A DNA stretch of 64,000 nucleotides from NCBI RefSeq assembly GCF_003353055.1, contig NZ_QKWJ01000006.1, positions 124,001-188,000 of the forward strand, in the 5' to 3' direction. Positions 24,299 to 33,582 of the stretch are shown here, piece by piece. The notes under the pieces were generated by a model that had not been told where the DNA came from, did no database searches, and saw only the letters and a program-made list of their open reading frames with translations. The DNA comes from Cupriavidus lacunae. GTDB taxonomy: Bacteria; Pseudomonadota; Gammaproteobacteria; Burkholderiales; Burkholderiaceae. Numbering within the stretch: the stretch's first letter is position 1; each line of letters opens with the position of its first letter. The translations under genes and the position numbers were made by a program.

Positions 24299-26011
24299 TT
24301 ACCCCGGAATCATCCCAGGCAACAGGTAAGCCTGCACCACCGTGATGATGCCGATGATCACGGCAAACAGCAGGCTGTGCTTCACCGTGAAGCGGAACAG
24401 CTCCGACTCCTTGCCCACCAGCCCGGTTGCCGCGCAGGCCACCGCGATGGATTGCGGCGAAATCATCTTGGCGGTGACGCCGCCGGTCGTGTTGGCGGCC
24501 ACCAGCAGCGTGTCGGACACGCCGATCTGATGCGCGGTGGTGTTCTGCAGCGCGCAGAAGAGCGCATTGGACGAGGTGTCCGATCCGGTCAGGAATACCC
24601 CCAGCCAGCCCAGGAACGGCGAGAAGAACGGGAACGCCGCGCCGGTGCCGGCCAGCAGCAGCGCCAGCGTCGACGACATGCCCGAGTAGTTGGCGACAAA
24701 GGCGAACGCCAGCACCAGGCCGATCGACAGCACCGGGCGCGCCAGTTCCACCAGGGTCTCGCCAAAGGTCGCCAGCAGCGTGCGCGGCTTCATGCGCAGC
24801 AGCACCGCGGAGATCAGTGCGGTCAGCAGGATGGCAGTGCCGACGGCGGACAGCAGGTCGATCTTCAGCACTGCGTCATAGGCCTTGGGCGTGGCCACGA
24901 TCGGCGCGGCCTTGATCACCATCTGGTCCAGCCCCGGGATCTTGAACTTCAGCACCGTGCCGGCCAGCGCACCGTTGGCGCCAAACAGCGCCTTGAACGG
25001 CTGCAGGCTCCACACCGTGACGACGGCGGTCAGGAGGCCGAACGGCGCCCACGCGCGCAGCGTCTGCGCCAGGGTGTAGGGCGAGGCCTTGCGGCTGGAC
25101 ATGGCGCCGCCGAAGCCGCCGCCGAAACCGGCCAGTGCGACGGTGCCGCCGCTGACGTTGCCACCCGCGTTGCCGCCGGCACGCTGCAACGCGCTGCGCG
25201 GCTGCCATACCTTCAGGAACGCCGCCAGCGACACCAGGCTCACCAGTGCCGAGGTGATGTCCGGCAGCTCGGGCCCGATATGGTTGGAGGTGAAGTACTG
25301 CGTCACGGCAAAGCTGCCGCCGCACACCAGCGCCGCCGGCCATGTCTCGCGCACGCCCTTGGCGCCGTCCATCATGAACACCAGCCAGAACGGCACCATC
25401 AGCGACAGCAGCGGCAGCTGCCGGCCGGCCATCGCGCCGATATGGAAGGGATCGATGCCCGTCACCTGCCCGGCGACGATGATGGGGATGCCCATCGCGC
25501 CGAACGCCACCGGCGCGGTATTGGCGATCAGGCACAGGCCCGCCGCGTACAGCGGGTTGAAGCCCAGGCCCACCAGCAGCGCCGCGGTGATCGCCACCGG
25601 CGCGCCGAAGCCCGCCGCGCCTTCCAGGAAGGCGCCGAAGGCAAAGCCGATCAGCAGCATCTGCAGGCGCTGGTCGTCGGTGATCGACAGCACTGAAGCG
25701 CGGATCACGTCGAACTGGCCGGTCTTGACCACGATCTTGTAGAGGAACACCGCGGTCACGATGATCCACGCGATCGGCCACAGGCCGTAGGCAAAACCGA
25801 AGCCCGCCGAGGCCAGCGCCTGCTGCGCGGGCATGCCGTAGGCAAAGATCGCCACGGCCAGCGCCAGCAGCAGCGTCACGGCTGCGGCCACATGGCCTTT
25901 CATGCGCCAGACGGCCAGCGCAATGAAGAAGAACACGATGGGAATGGCTGCCGCCAGCGACGACAGCCACAGGCTGCCCAGCGGCGTATAGAGTTGGGTC
26001 CAGGGTTGCAC
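24299..26011 (-). CDS. lldP: L-lactate permease
   Basis: A 570-aa polytopic inner-membrane protein of the LctP/LldP family (lactate and glycolate : H+ symport). It has about 13 hydrophobic segments, with the family signatures [22 protein letters not shown] near residue 75, [22 protein letters not shown] near 140 and [20 protein letters not shown] near 480. The gene is upstream-oriented with lutBCA on the same strand, separated by 245 nt holding a REP-like palindrome pair, so it may be transcribed with or after the lut genes. It completes a lactate uptake and oxidation module. Confidence 0.93.
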   Translation of the reverse strand: MQPWTQLYTPLGSLWLSSLAAAIPIVFFFIALAVWRMKGHVAAAVTLLLALAVAIFAYGMPAQQALASAGFGFAYGLWPIAWIIVTAVFLYKIVVKTGQFDVIRASVLSITDDQRLQMLLIGFAFGAFLEGAAGFGAPVAITAALLVGLGFNPLYAAGLCLIANTAPVAFGAMGIPIIVAGQVTGIDPFHIGAMAGRQLPLLSLMVPFWLVFMMDGAKGVRETWPAALVCGGSFAVTQYFTSNHIGPELPDITSALVSLVSLAAFLKVWQPRSALQRAGGNAGGNVSGGTVALAGFGGGFGGAMSSRKASPYTLAQTLRAWAPFGLLTAVVTVWSLQPFKALFGANGALAGTVLKFKIPGLDQMVIKAAPIVATPKAYDAVLKIDLLSAVGTAILLTALISAVLLRMKPRTLLATFGETLVELARPVLSIGLVLAFAFVANYSGMSSTLALLLAGTGAAFPFFSPFLGWLGVFLTGSDTSSNALFCALQNTTAHQIGVSDTLLVAANTTGGVTAKMISPQSIAVACAATGLVGKESELFRFTVKHSLLFAVIIGIITVVQAYLLPGMIPG

Positions 26012-26093
26012 GGTTTAGTCTCCTGCTTTGGTGGTGTTTCGGGAAATCTTTGTTTTGTTGGTGAGGACTTGCGGGCCTTGAAGCTCCCGCTGA

Positions 26094-26235
26094 TTTGCTC
26101 CCCTCTCCCCTCCCGCTTGCGGGAGAGGGGCCGGGGGAGAGGGTTGGCCGTCGTGATGCGACAGTGCTGCACTTCGTCGATGCGCCGGCCCTCTCCCCAG
26201 CCCTCTCCCAAGCGGGAGAGGGAGCACGCCCGCGC
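26094..26235. repeat. REP-like palindrome pair between lldP and lutB
   Basis: Two inverted blocks: one contains CTCCCGCTTGCGGGAG followed by GGGGCCGGGGGAGAGGG, the other (26179-26235) the reverse arrangement, CCCTCTCCC AAGC GGGAGAGGG. A related block is at 62440-62522. Such elements often act as 3'-end stabilisers or attenuators within operons. Confidence 0.7.
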
Positions 26236-26256
26236 TAGTGGTGCTGGCCGGCGCTC

Positions 26257-27702
26257 TTACTCCGGCTGCCCCTTCTCCTTCAGAAAATCCGCCAGGCTCT
26301 TCGCCGCCGGCTTCAGCGGCGTGCGGTGCTGCGTCCATCCCATCTGTTTCGCCGGCGTCAGCGCGCGCAGCCGCGTGGCGGCCCAGCGGAACAGGCGGTA
26401 CGTGGCCGGGTGCGAATACGCGCCGCTCCAGAAGCGCCACACCAGGTGTTCGCCGCGGCTGTACTTCGCGCCCTGGCCGCGCAGCGGGTTGGCGACCTGC
26501 TCTTCGGGATCGCGGTTGGCTTCGGTGCGCAGGCGCACCAGCAGTTGCGGAATCGGTATGCGCACCGGGCAGACTTCGCCGCAGGCACCGCACAGGCTCG
26601 ACGCGGTGGCCAGGTCGGCAGTCGCCTCCAGCCCCAGCAAGTGCGGCGAGATGATCTTGCCGATAGGGCCGGGATAGGTCGTGCCGTAGGCGTGGCCGCC
26701 GATGCGCGTATAGACCGGGCAGTGGTTCATGCACGCGCCGCAGCGGATGCATTGCAGCGTGGCGCGCAGTTGCGTATCGGCATAGGCCTGGGTGCGACCG
26801 TTGTCGAGCAGCACCAGGTGGACCTCGCGTGGGCCGTCGCGCTCGCCGGCGCGGCGCGGCCCGGAGATCAGGTTGAAGTAGGTGGTGATGGCCTGCCCGG
26901 TGGCCGATCGTGTCAGCAGCGTGGACAGCGGCACGATATGCTCCAGCCGGGCCACGACCTTCTCCATGCCCATGATGGCGATATGCACGTCGGGCACGGT
27001 GGTGGAGAGGCGCCCGTTGCCTTCGTTCTCCACGAGCCACAGCGTACCGGTGTCCGCGGCGGCGAAGTTCACGCCGGACAGGCCGATATCCGCTTCGACA
27101 AAGGCCTGGCGCAGCGCGCGGCGGCCAGTCTGGATTAGCGCGTCGACATCCTCGGTGTAGGGCGTGTCGGGGATATGCGCCTCGAACAGTTGCGCGATAT
27201 CGCCCTTGGTCTTGTGGATGGCCGGCATCACGATATGCGAGGGCTTTTCGCCTGCGAGCTGGACGATGTATTCGCCCATGTCCGACTCGATGCAGTCCAC
27301 GCCGCGCTCGGCCAGGTAATGGTTCAGCTCGATCTCCTCGCTGGCCATCGACTTGCCCTTGATCACGCGCCTGGCCTGCTTCGATGCCGCGATGCGGTGG
27401 ATGATCGCGTTGGCCTCGTCGGCATTCTCGGCCCAGTGCACCTGCACGCCGGCGGCGGTCAGCCTGGCCTCCAGCTGCACCAGCAGGTCCGGCAGGTTGG
27501 CCAGCGCATGCTGGCGCACCGCCTCGCCCAGGTCGCGCAGGCGCTCCAGCTCATCCGCGTCGGGGAACTGCGCCAGGCGCTTGCCCTGCAGGAAGTCCAT
27601 CGCGCCGCGGAAGCTCTGGCGCAGCTTGGGATCATCCAGCGCCTCGCGGGCGCGTGCCTTGAAGTCCTGCGGGGGAACAAAATTCAGTGTCTGCTGGCTC
27701 AT
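26257..27702 (-). CDS. lutB: Lactate utilisation iron-sulfur protein LutB
   Basis: A 481-aa LutB/LldF subunit of the three-protein L-lactate dehydrogenase. It combines an N-terminal LUD domain (residues about 60-290, with VIKGKSMASEEIELN and ADTGTLWLVENEGNGR) with a C-terminal double 4Fe-4S ferredoxin domain: CIRCGACMNHCPVYTR and, about 40 residues on, CGACGEVCPVRIP. The start at 27702 overlaps lutC by 4 nt, indicating translational coupling. The upstream 13 codons of the frame are not homologous. Confidence 0.93.
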   Translation of the reverse strand: MSQQTLNFVPPQDFKARAREALDDPKLRQSFRGAMDFLQGKRLAQFPDADELERLRDLGEAVRQHALANLPDLLVQLEARLTAAGVQVHWAENADEANAIIHRIAASKQARRVIKGKSMASEEIELNHYLAERGVDCIESDMGEYIVQLAGEKPSHIVMPAIHKTKGDIAQLFEAHIPDTPYTEDVDALIQTGRRALRQAFVEADIGLSGVNFAAADTGTLWLVENEGNGRLSTTVPDVHIAIMGMEKVVARLEHIVPLSTLLTRSATGQAITTYFNLISGPRRAGERDGPREVHLVLLDNGRTQAYADTQLRATLQCIRCGACMNHCPVYTRIGGHAYGTTYPGPIGKIISPHLLGLEATADLATASSLCGACGEVCPVRIPIPQLLVRLRTEANRDPEEQVANPLRGQGAKYSRGEHLVWRFWSGAYSHPATYRLFRWAATRLRALTPAKQMGWTQHRTPLKPAAKSLADFLKEKGQPE

Positions 27703-28400
27703 TGCCCGGCCTCCGCCGTGTCGGTCTCGATGACGACCCACAGCCGGCGCGGACCATGCGCGCCGTAGGCCAGCGTCTGCTGGATGTCAGACGTCTTGGA
27801 CGGTCCGGAGATCAGCACCAGGTTGGTCGGCATGCCGTCGGACCAGCGCTCGGCGCGCGCGGCCAGGTGCAGGTCGGCGTGCAGGGTCGACGCGCGCACC
27901 AGCGCAACATGCAGCGGCGGCACCAGCGACACCGTGCGCGGCGAGCCCGCGTCGGGCGCGACCACCAGCGTGCCGGTCGCGGCGATGCCGGAGCGCGCCA
28001 CGGTGAAGCCGGCATCGATGGTGTCGAACAGCTCGGCCTTCCAGGCTTCGATGGGGCGGTCGTAGCCAACGGCTTCGATATGCGCCGGCAATGCGGCCGC
28101 CAGCGCGGCGCCGGCCTTGCTGGCGGGATCAAGCAGCAGGCGCTTGACGTCGGCATTGGCCAGCTCAGTGGCCAGCAACGCCGGCCACGCCGCTTCGCCG
28201 GCGCACCAGACCTCGGCATGCAGGCCTTGCAGTGCTGCCTGCATCGCGGCGACCAGTTCACCCACTGCCGGCGTGCCGTGGCGGCGGGTCTCGAAATGGC
28301 CGTCGATGCGGCGGTCGAGATCCGCAGTGGCGGGGGAAGGCGCAGGCGCGGCGGCGCGCAGCCGGCCGAGCATGCGTTCGCGGGCGCCGGGCGTGCTCAT
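27699..28400 (-). CDS. lutC: Lactate utilisation protein LutC
   Basis: A 233-aa LUD-domain protein (LutC/YkgG family), third subunit of the LutABC lactate oxidase. The C-terminal half shows the LUD pattern: GIAATGTLVVAPDAGSPRTVSLVPPLHVALVRAS and LISGPSKTSDIQQTLAYGAHGP (each longer than shown motifs imply but continuous at residues about 135-225). The N-terminus MSTPGARERMLGRLR is typical. Stop and start codons overlap by 4 nt both with lutB downstream and with lutA upstream, so the three are translated as a coupled operon. Confidence 0.92.
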   Translation of the reverse strand: MSTPGARERMLGRLRAAAPAPSPATADLDRRIDGHFETRRHGTPAVGELVAAMQAALQGLHAEVWCAGEAAWPALLATELANADVKRLLLDPASKAGAALAAALPAHIEAVGYDRPIEAWKAELFDTIDAGFTVARSGIAATGTLVVAPDAGSPRTVSLVPPLHVALVRASTLHADLHLAARAERWSDGMPTNLVLISGPSKTSDIQQTLAYGAHGPRRLWVVIETDTAEAGQ

Positions 28401-29179
28401 GCGGCACCTCCGGTGCGGCGCCACAGGAAGGTGGCGAGGTGTTCCACCTGCAGCGGGGCGCGGTCGTGCGCGGCGGTATGGCCGATATTGAGCAGGCAGC
28501 CGCAGTCGGCCGAGACCAGCCGGTCGCAGCCGGTGGCGCAGGCCGAGGCCACCTTGTCGCGCACCATGGCGCCGGAGATATCGGGATGCTTGAGCGAGAA
28601 GGTGCCGCCGAAACCGCAGCATTCGGACTCGCGTTCATGCTCAACGCGGGTCACCCCCGGCAAGGCGTCGACCAGGGCCACGCCGTGCTGGCGCGTACCC
28701 ATTTCTCGACGGGCGCCGCACGAGGTATGCAGCACGATGCGCTCCTGCGGCTGGCTCGCCGGTGCGGCGTCGCCAAAGTCCAGCTTCAGAACGTGCAGCA
28801 GGAACTCGCCCAGCTCATAGATGCGCCCGGCCAGTTCCAGCGCCTTGGGGCCGGCCACCGGATCGTCGGCAAACAGTTGCGGCCAGTGGTGGCGCATCAT
28901 GCCCGCGCACGAACCGGACGGCACGATCACCGGCCAGGGCTGGCTGAACAGGTCCAGTTGGGCGCGCGCCACCGAACGGGCCGCGTCGGGGTTGCCGCTG
29001 CTGTAGGCGGGCTGGCCGCAGCAGCTCTGGCCGCGCGGGAAGTGCACGGTGAGCCCTTCGCGTTCGAGCAGCCGCACGGCGTCAAGGCCGGCCTGCGGCA
29101 CGAACATGTCGACCAGGCAGGTGGCAAACAGGTAGACCTGCGTGGGGGCAGGGCCGGTGGGGTACTGACGATCCTTCAT
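28397..29179 (-). CDS. lutA: Lactate utilisation protein LutA (CCG-domain Fe-S oxidoreductase)
   Basis: A 260-aa LutA/LldE protein with two Cys-rich CCG domains, each binding part of an iron-sulfur or heterodisulfide-reductase-like centre: SCCGQPAYSSG near residue 50 and ECCGFGGTFSLKHP near residue 185. The N-terminus reads TQVYLFATCLVDMFVPQAG, typical of the family. It is the first gene of lutA-C-B and is divergent from a FadR-type regulator with an operator between them. Function: membrane-associated oxidation of L-lactate to pyruvate together with LutB and LutC. Confidence 0.93.
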   Translation of the reverse strand: MKDRQYPTGPAPTQVYLFATCLVDMFVPQAGLDAVRLLEREGLTVHFPRGQSCCGQPAYSSGNPDAARSVARAQLDLFSQPWPVIVPSGSCAGMMRHHWPQLFADDPVAGPKALELAGRIYELGEFLLHVLKLDFGDAAPASQPQERIVLHTSCGARREMGTRQHGVALVDALPGVTRVEHERESECCGFGGTFSLKHPDISGAMVRDKVASACATGCDRLVSADCGCLLNIGHTAAHDRAPLQVEHLATFLWRRTGGAA

Positions 29180-29246
29180 GTCTCGCTCCGGGCGTGCTGG
29201 GGTCGCACGTTTCGGCGCATAATTCCCGCTTCCGCGCGGCGTGACA

Positions 29247-29263
29247 AATTGGTTGGACCAGTT
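29247..29263. promoter_or_regulatory. Candidate operator for the lactate GntR-type regulator
   Basis: AATTGGT-TGG-ACCAGTT, an imperfect palindrome close to the FadR/LldR-type TGGT-N3-ACCA box, midway between lutA and the regulator start. Lactate-relieved repression is expected by analogy with LldR/LutR. Confidence 0.7.
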
Positions 29264-29305
29264 TTCCCGGCGACCCGCGCAAGTTCAGGAGCGAGGACAC
29301 ACGGT

Positions 29306-30025
29306 ATGACGGCAGCAAGCCACGGGCGCACCCGCGGACGCGTGGAGTCGGTGATGCGCCGGATCGAGACCGCGCTGCTCGACGGCACCTGGCCGCCCGG
29401 CACGCGCCTGCCGGCCGAGCGCGTGCTCGCCGGGCAATACGAGGTGGCGCGCAACACCGTGCGCGAGGCGATCCAGCGCCTGGCCGCGCGCGGCCTGCTG
29501 CAGAGCCGGCGCGGCGCGGGCGTCTACGCCACCGACCAGCTGCGCGCCGGCATTGCCTCGCCGTGGGGCCAGCTGGTGGCGGACCATCCCGCGCTGCGCG
29601 ACGACATCCTGGAGTTCCGCCGCGTGTTGGAGGGTGCCACGGCCTACTTCGCGGCGCTGCGCGCCGACACCGCCGACGTCAAGCGCATCCGCGCGCTGAT
29701 GGCCGAACTGGAACGCGCGCGTGCCGCCGACGACAAGCAGGCGGAGGCCGATGCCGATGCCCGGCTGCATGACGCCATCGCCCAGGCCTCGCACAACACC
29801 ATGTTCCTGCACCTGCATACCAGCGTGATCGGCATGCTGCGCGAGCACATCACCATCAACGGCACCGGCCTGCGTGAACAGGACGACAGCGCGTCAGACC
29901 TGCTCCTGCTGCAGCATCGCACGCTGTGCGATGCGATCTGCGCGCGCCGCCCGGAAGAGGCGCGCACCGCCATGCAGACCCATATCGACTTCGTGCGCAG
30001 CCGGGTGGAGCAGGACGGCGCCTGA
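29306..30025 (+). CDS. FadR/LldR-type GntR regulator of lactate genes
   Basis: A 239-aa GntR regulator. It has an N-terminal winged helix (RLPAERVLAGQYEVARNTVREAIQRLAARGLL, residues about 30-62) and a C-terminal FCD ligand-binding domain with DILEFRRVLEGATAYFAA and DARLHDAIAQASHNTMFLHLH, whose Asp/His residues usually hold a metal that binds the acid effector. The ATG at 29306 follows AGGAGCGAGG. It is divergent from lutA and lies beside a matching palindrome, so it is very likely the lactate-responsive LutR/LldR of this locus. Confidence 0.88.
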   Translation: MTAASHGRTRGRVESVMRRIETALLDGTWPPGTRLPAERVLAGQYEVARNTVREAIQRLAARGLLQSRRGAGVYATDQLRAGIASPWGQLVADHPALRDDILEFRRVLEGATAYFAALRADTADVKRIRALMAELERARAADDKQAEADADARLHDAIAQASHNTMFLHLHTSVIGMLREHITINGTGLREQDDSASDLLLLQHRTLCDAICARRPEEARTAMQTHIDFVRSRVEQDGA

Positions 30026-30079
30026 GCCGCCTGGCCGGACATTGGTCCTACCACCGCCCCGGCGTGCCGGCGGCGGCAT

Positions 30080-31117
30080 TCAGACCAGCCCGGCGCCGGC
30101 CAGCTCCCGCTTCAGGTAGGCATAGAAGATCGGCCCGGCGATCACGCCCGGGATGCCGAACAGCGTTTCCATCAGCAGCATCACCATCAGCAGTTCCCAC
30201 GCCGCGGCCTGGATGCGCGCGCCGATGATGCGCGCGTTCAGGAAGTACTCCAGCTTGTGGATCACCACCAGGAACACCAGCGACGCCACCGCGATCGGCA
30301 GCGATACCGACAGCGATGCGACCACGATGGCCGTATTCGAGATCAGGTTGCCCAGCACCGGCAGCAGCCCGGCCACGAAGGTGATCACCACCAGCGTCTT
30401 GGTCAGCGGCAGGTGCACGCCAAAGAGCGGCAGCACCAGCAGCAGGTAGATCGCGGTCAGCAGGGTGTTGATGGTGGAGATCTGGATCTGCGCGAAGATG
30501 AACTGCGAGAACGCCTGCTGCAGCGTGCGCGCGCGCGCCACCAGCGCCGCCGCCAGCGGCCGTCGGTTGGGGCGCGCCACCGCGCGGTACAGCGCCACCA
30601 TCGCGCCGATCACCAGCCCGATCAGGATATGCACCAGTGTGCGCAGCACCTCGGCACCCAGCTTCTGTGCCATCGCGGCGTGCTCGCGCAGGGTCTCGAT
30701 CAGCGTGTTGGCCAGTTCGTCCACGCCATTGGGCAGTGCATCGCTGAGCCACCGCGGCAACTGCCCGTGCGAGCGGTCGATGATGTCCGCCACACGGTTG
30801 AGCAGTCCGTCCAGGTTATTGCCCTCGCCGCTGACAAAGCGCACCAGCAGCCAGCCCGCCAGCGTCAGCCCGAAGAGGATCACCGCCGACAGGATGGCCA
30901 CCGCCAGCGCGTCGTGGCGCTGGTTCAGGCGCTTCAGGCGCGGCGCCAGCACGTCCACCAGCGAGTACAGCAGCAGCCCGGACAGCAGCGCCGCCACCAG
31001 GTTGGCGTGCAGCACGGTCAGGAGCGCGAGGGCGGTCAGCAGGTAGGCGACGGTGCCGACGCTATACCACGCGGCCGGCAGCAGGCGCGGGGTGGTGGTC
31101 GGGTCGGGGTCTTTCAT
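30080..31117 (-). CDS. AI-2E family transporter (PerM-like)
   Basis: A 345-aa polytopic membrane protein of the AI-2E/PerM family. Hydrophobic segments lie at the N-terminus (about residues 15-80), around 150-175 and in the C-terminal third. The family motif LTAIYLLLVLPLFGVHLPL and the C-terminal GIPGVIAGPIFYAYLKREL are present. The start at 31117 is preferred because GGAGACCCCG precedes it; an in-frame ATG at 31132 lacks a binding site. Family members export autoinducer-2, act as Na+/H+ antiporters, or have unknown roles, so the substrate is open. No operon partner is obvious. Confidence 0.83.
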   Translation of the reverse strand: MKDPDPTTTPRLLPAAWYSVGTVAYLLTALALLTVLHANLVAALLSGLLLYSLVDVLAPRLKRLNQRHDALAVAILSAVILFGLTLAGWLLVRFVSGEGNNLDGLLNRVADIIDRSHGQLPRWLSDALPNGVDELANTLIETLREHAAMAQKLGAEVLRTLVHILIGLVIGAMVALYRAVARPNRRPLAAALVARARTLQQAFSQFIFAQIQISTINTLLTAIYLLLVLPLFGVHLPLTKTLVVITFVAGLLPVLGNLISNTAIVVASLSVSLPIAVASLVFLVVIHKLEYFLNARIIGARIQAAAWELLMVMLLMETLFGIPGVIAGPIFYAYLKRELAGAGLV

Positions 31118-31319
31118 CGGGGTCTCCGGCATGCAATTTGCTGAAAATTATTCTGGATTCTCGCCGATCCAGATGTTGTGCCTGCGTCAGGCCGCGCGCG
31201 CTGTCGCAATGTCTTCGCGATGTTGGCATAACGCCACACACAAAGGGTGTCTATATTAGGGGGAATCGCGCCCGGCGCACCGCTGTCGTCGTCTGGCCCC
31301 AAGTCCAGGAATGGAACGC

Positions 31320-32702
31320 ATGGCCTACTCCCATACTATCGGCACCCGGCGCCACGTCTTTGCCGATCTCCGTACGCTGCTGGCCCGCGCCAGCCCCGCG
31401 CGCTCCGGCGACGCCCTGGCCGGCGTTGCCGCGGCCAGCGAGCAGGAGCGGATGGCGGCGCGGCTGGCGCTGGCCGAGGTGCCGCTGACCCGGTTCCTCA
31501 ACGAGACGCTGGTGCCGTACGAGGAGGACGAGGTCACTCGCCTGATCCTCGACCGCCACGATACCGCGGCCTTTGCCGCCATCGGTGCCACCACCGTGGG
31601 CGACCTGCGCAACTGGCTGCTGCGGCATGAGACCAACAGCGCGATGCTGGCGCGGGTGGCGCCGGGCATCACCCCGGAAATGGCCGCGGCGGTCAGCAAG
31701 CTGATGCGCAACCAGGACCTGGTGGCGGTGGCGCGCAAGTGCCAGGTGGTCACGCGCTTTCGCAGCACGGTGGGGCTGCCGGGCCGGCTCTCGGTGCGGC
31801 TGCAGCCCAACCACCCGACCGACGATCCCAAGGGCATCGCCGCGTCGATCATCGACGGCCTGCTCTATGGCTGCGGCGATGCCACCATCGGCGTCAATCC
31901 GGCCTCGGACAACTTGGGCGCCATCGTCTCGCTGCTGCGCATGATCGACGAGTTGCGCAGCCGCTTCGACATTCCCACGCAATCCTGCGTGCTGACCCAT
32001 GTCACCAACACCCTGCGCGCAATCGGGCAGGGCGCGCCGGTGGACCTGGTGTTCCAGTCCGTGGCCGGCAGCGAGCGCGCCAACGCGGCCTTTGGCATCA
32101 GCCTGTCGCTGCTGGCCGAGGCGCACGACGCCGCGCAGGCGCTGGCGCGCGGCACCGTGGGCGACAATGTGATGTACTTCGAGACCGGGCAGGGCAGCGC
32201 GCTGTCGGCCAACGCGCACCACGGCGTCGACCAGCAGACCATGGAGGCGCGGGCCTATGGCGTGGCGCGCGCGTTCTCGCCGCTGCTGGTCAATACGGTG
32301 GTGGGCTTTATCGGGCCCGAGTACCTGTACGACGGCAAGCAGATCATCCGCGCGGGTCTGGAAGACCACTTCTGCGGCAAGCTGATGGGCGTGCCGATGG
32401 GCTGCGACGTCTGCTACACCAACCATGCCGAGGCCGACCAGGACGACATGGACACGCTGCTGACGCTGTTCGGCGTGGCCGGCATCAACTTCATCATGGG
32501 CGTGCCGGGTGCCGACGACATCATGCTCAACTACCAGAGCACCTCGTTCCACGATGCGCTGTACCTGCGCGAGGTGCTCGGGCTGCGCCCGGCGCCGGAG
32601 TTCGAGGCCTGGCTGCAGCGCATGGGTATTGCCGACAGCACCGGCCGGCTGCTGGCGCCCGCGGCGCGCCAGCCGTTGCTGCAGATGGCCCACAGCCTGT
32701 AA
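31320..32702 (+). CDS. eutB: Ethanolamine ammonia-lyase large subunit
   Basis: A 460-aa EutB, the catalytic TIM-barrel subunit of the adenosylcobalamin-dependent enzyme that converts ethanolamine to acetaldehyde and ammonia. Conserved segments: RLSVRLQPNHPTDDPKG, the GLLYGCGDATIGVNPASDN active-site strand, FETGQGSALSANAHHGVDQQT, CDVCYTNHAEADQDDMD and GVPGADDIMLNYQSTS. The ATG at 31320 has AGGA 8 nt upstream and is preferred over 31311. eutC follows after 10 nt. No microcompartment shell, eutA reactivase or ethanolamine permease is nearby, which points to the simple, shell-free eutBC pathway common in Cupriavidus. Confidence 0.95.
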   Translation: MAYSHTIGTRRHVFADLRTLLARASPARSGDALAGVAAASEQERMAARLALAEVPLTRFLNETLVPYEEDEVTRLILDRHDTAAFAAIGATTVGDLRNWLLRHETNSAMLARVAPGITPEMAAAVSKLMRNQDLVAVARKCQVVTRFRSTVGLPGRLSVRLQPNHPTDDPKGIAASIIDGLLYGCGDATIGVNPASDNLGAIVSLLRMIDELRSRFDIPTQSCVLTHVTNTLRAIGQGAPVDLVFQSVAGSERANAAFGISLSLLAEAHDAAQALARGTVGDNVMYFETGQGSALSANAHHGVDQQTMEARAYGVARAFSPLLVNTVVGFIGPEYLYDGKQIIRAGLEDHFCGKLMGVPMGCDVCYTNHAEADQDDMDTLLTLFGVAGINFIMGVPGADDIMLNYQSTSFHDALYLREVLGLRPAPEFEAWLQRMGIADSTGRLLAPAARQPLLQMAHSL

Positions 32703-32712
32703 GGACCCGCCG

Positions 32713-33507
32713 ATGACGGCCAGACGCCAGCCCCCTGCCAGTCCCGCCACCGCCGCCGAGGTCGACGACGATCCCTGGCAGCGCCTGCGCCGGTTCACGC
32801 GCGCGCGCATTGCGCTGGGCCGCACCGGCCACAGCCAGACCACCGACGCCGTGCTGGCCTTCGGCCTGGCCCATGCGCAGGCGCGCGATGCCGTGCATCT
32901 GCCGCTGGACGTGGGCGCCGTGACCGCGGCGCTGGATGCGGCAGCAGTGCCGAACGTGGCCGTGCACAGTGCGGCGCCCGACCGCGCGGATTACCTGCGC
33001 CGCCCCGACCTGGGCCGCCGACTGGACGATGCCAGCCGCGAGCGGCTGGCCGCGGCGCGGCCGCGCGAGGCGCCGGATGTGGTGTTCGTGATGGCCGATG
33101 GCCTGTCCGCGCTGGCCACGCAGACCCATGCGCTGCCATTGCTGGATGCCACGCGCCAGCGCCTGCCGCAAGAGTGGCGCATCGGCCCGGTGGTGGTGGC
33201 CGAGCAGTCGCGCGTGGCGCTGGGCGATGAGATCGGGGAGATCCTTGGCGCGCGCCAGGTGGTGATGCTGATCGGCGAACGACCGGGGCTGAGTTCGCCC
33301 GACAGCCTCGGCATCTACCTGACCCATGGGCCGCGCACGGGGCGCACCGATGCCGAGCGCAACTGCATCTCCAACGTGCGGCCCGAAGGGCTGCCCTATG
33401 TGCAGGCCGCCGACCGGCTGGCCTTCCTGCTGCGCGGCGCGGCGGCGCTGGGGCGCTCCGGCGTGGACCTGAAGGACGACAGCGTGCCGGCGCTGCCCGC
33501 GGGCTGA
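32713..33507 (+). CDS. eutC: Ethanolamine ammonia-lyase small subunit
   Basis: A 264-aa EutC, which binds the adenosylcobalamin cofactor and pairs with EutB. Family segments are RARIALGRTGHSQTTDAVLAF, PDVVFVMADGLSALATQTHA, RQVVMLIGERPGLSSPDSLGIYLTHGPR and ERNCISNVRPEGLPYVQAA. A short, low-complexity Pro/Ala N-terminal stretch precedes the conserved part, as is usual. It starts 10 nt after eutB, so the two are co-translated. It ends against the convergent YbaK-like gene with a nested hairpin between them. Confidence 0.94.
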   Translation: MTARRQPPASPATAAEVDDDPWQRLRRFTRARIALGRTGHSQTTDAVLAFGLAHAQARDAVHLPLDVGAVTAALDAAAVPNVAVHSAAPDRADYLRRPDLGRRLDDASRERLAAARPREAPDVVFVMADGLSALATQTHALPLLDATRQRLPQEWRIGPVVVAEQSRVALGDEIGEILGARQVVMLIGERPGLSSPDSLGIYLTHGPRTGRTDAERNCISNVRPEGLPYVQAADRLAFLLRGAAALGRSGVDLKDDSVPALPAG

Positions 33508-33533
33508 ATTCGCCCTACGCCAGAATGCAAAAC

Positions 33534-33568
33534 GGCCACAGCGCGGGTACGCAACCCGCGTGGTGGCC
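33534..33568. terminator. Nested hairpin between convergent eutC and YbaK-like gene
   Basis: Outer stem GGCCAC / GTGGCC enclosing inner stem CGCGGGT / ACCCGCG. No long U-run on either strand; probably a bidirectional 3' end. Confidence 0.45.
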
Positions 33569-33582
33569 CTACCGCGCGCCGC

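Noticed and set aside
28691..28709. GCGTACCCATTTCT resembling the short intergenic repeat
   Set aside because: It lies inside lutA, matches only 14 bases and fits the local protein (REMGTR); treated as chance.
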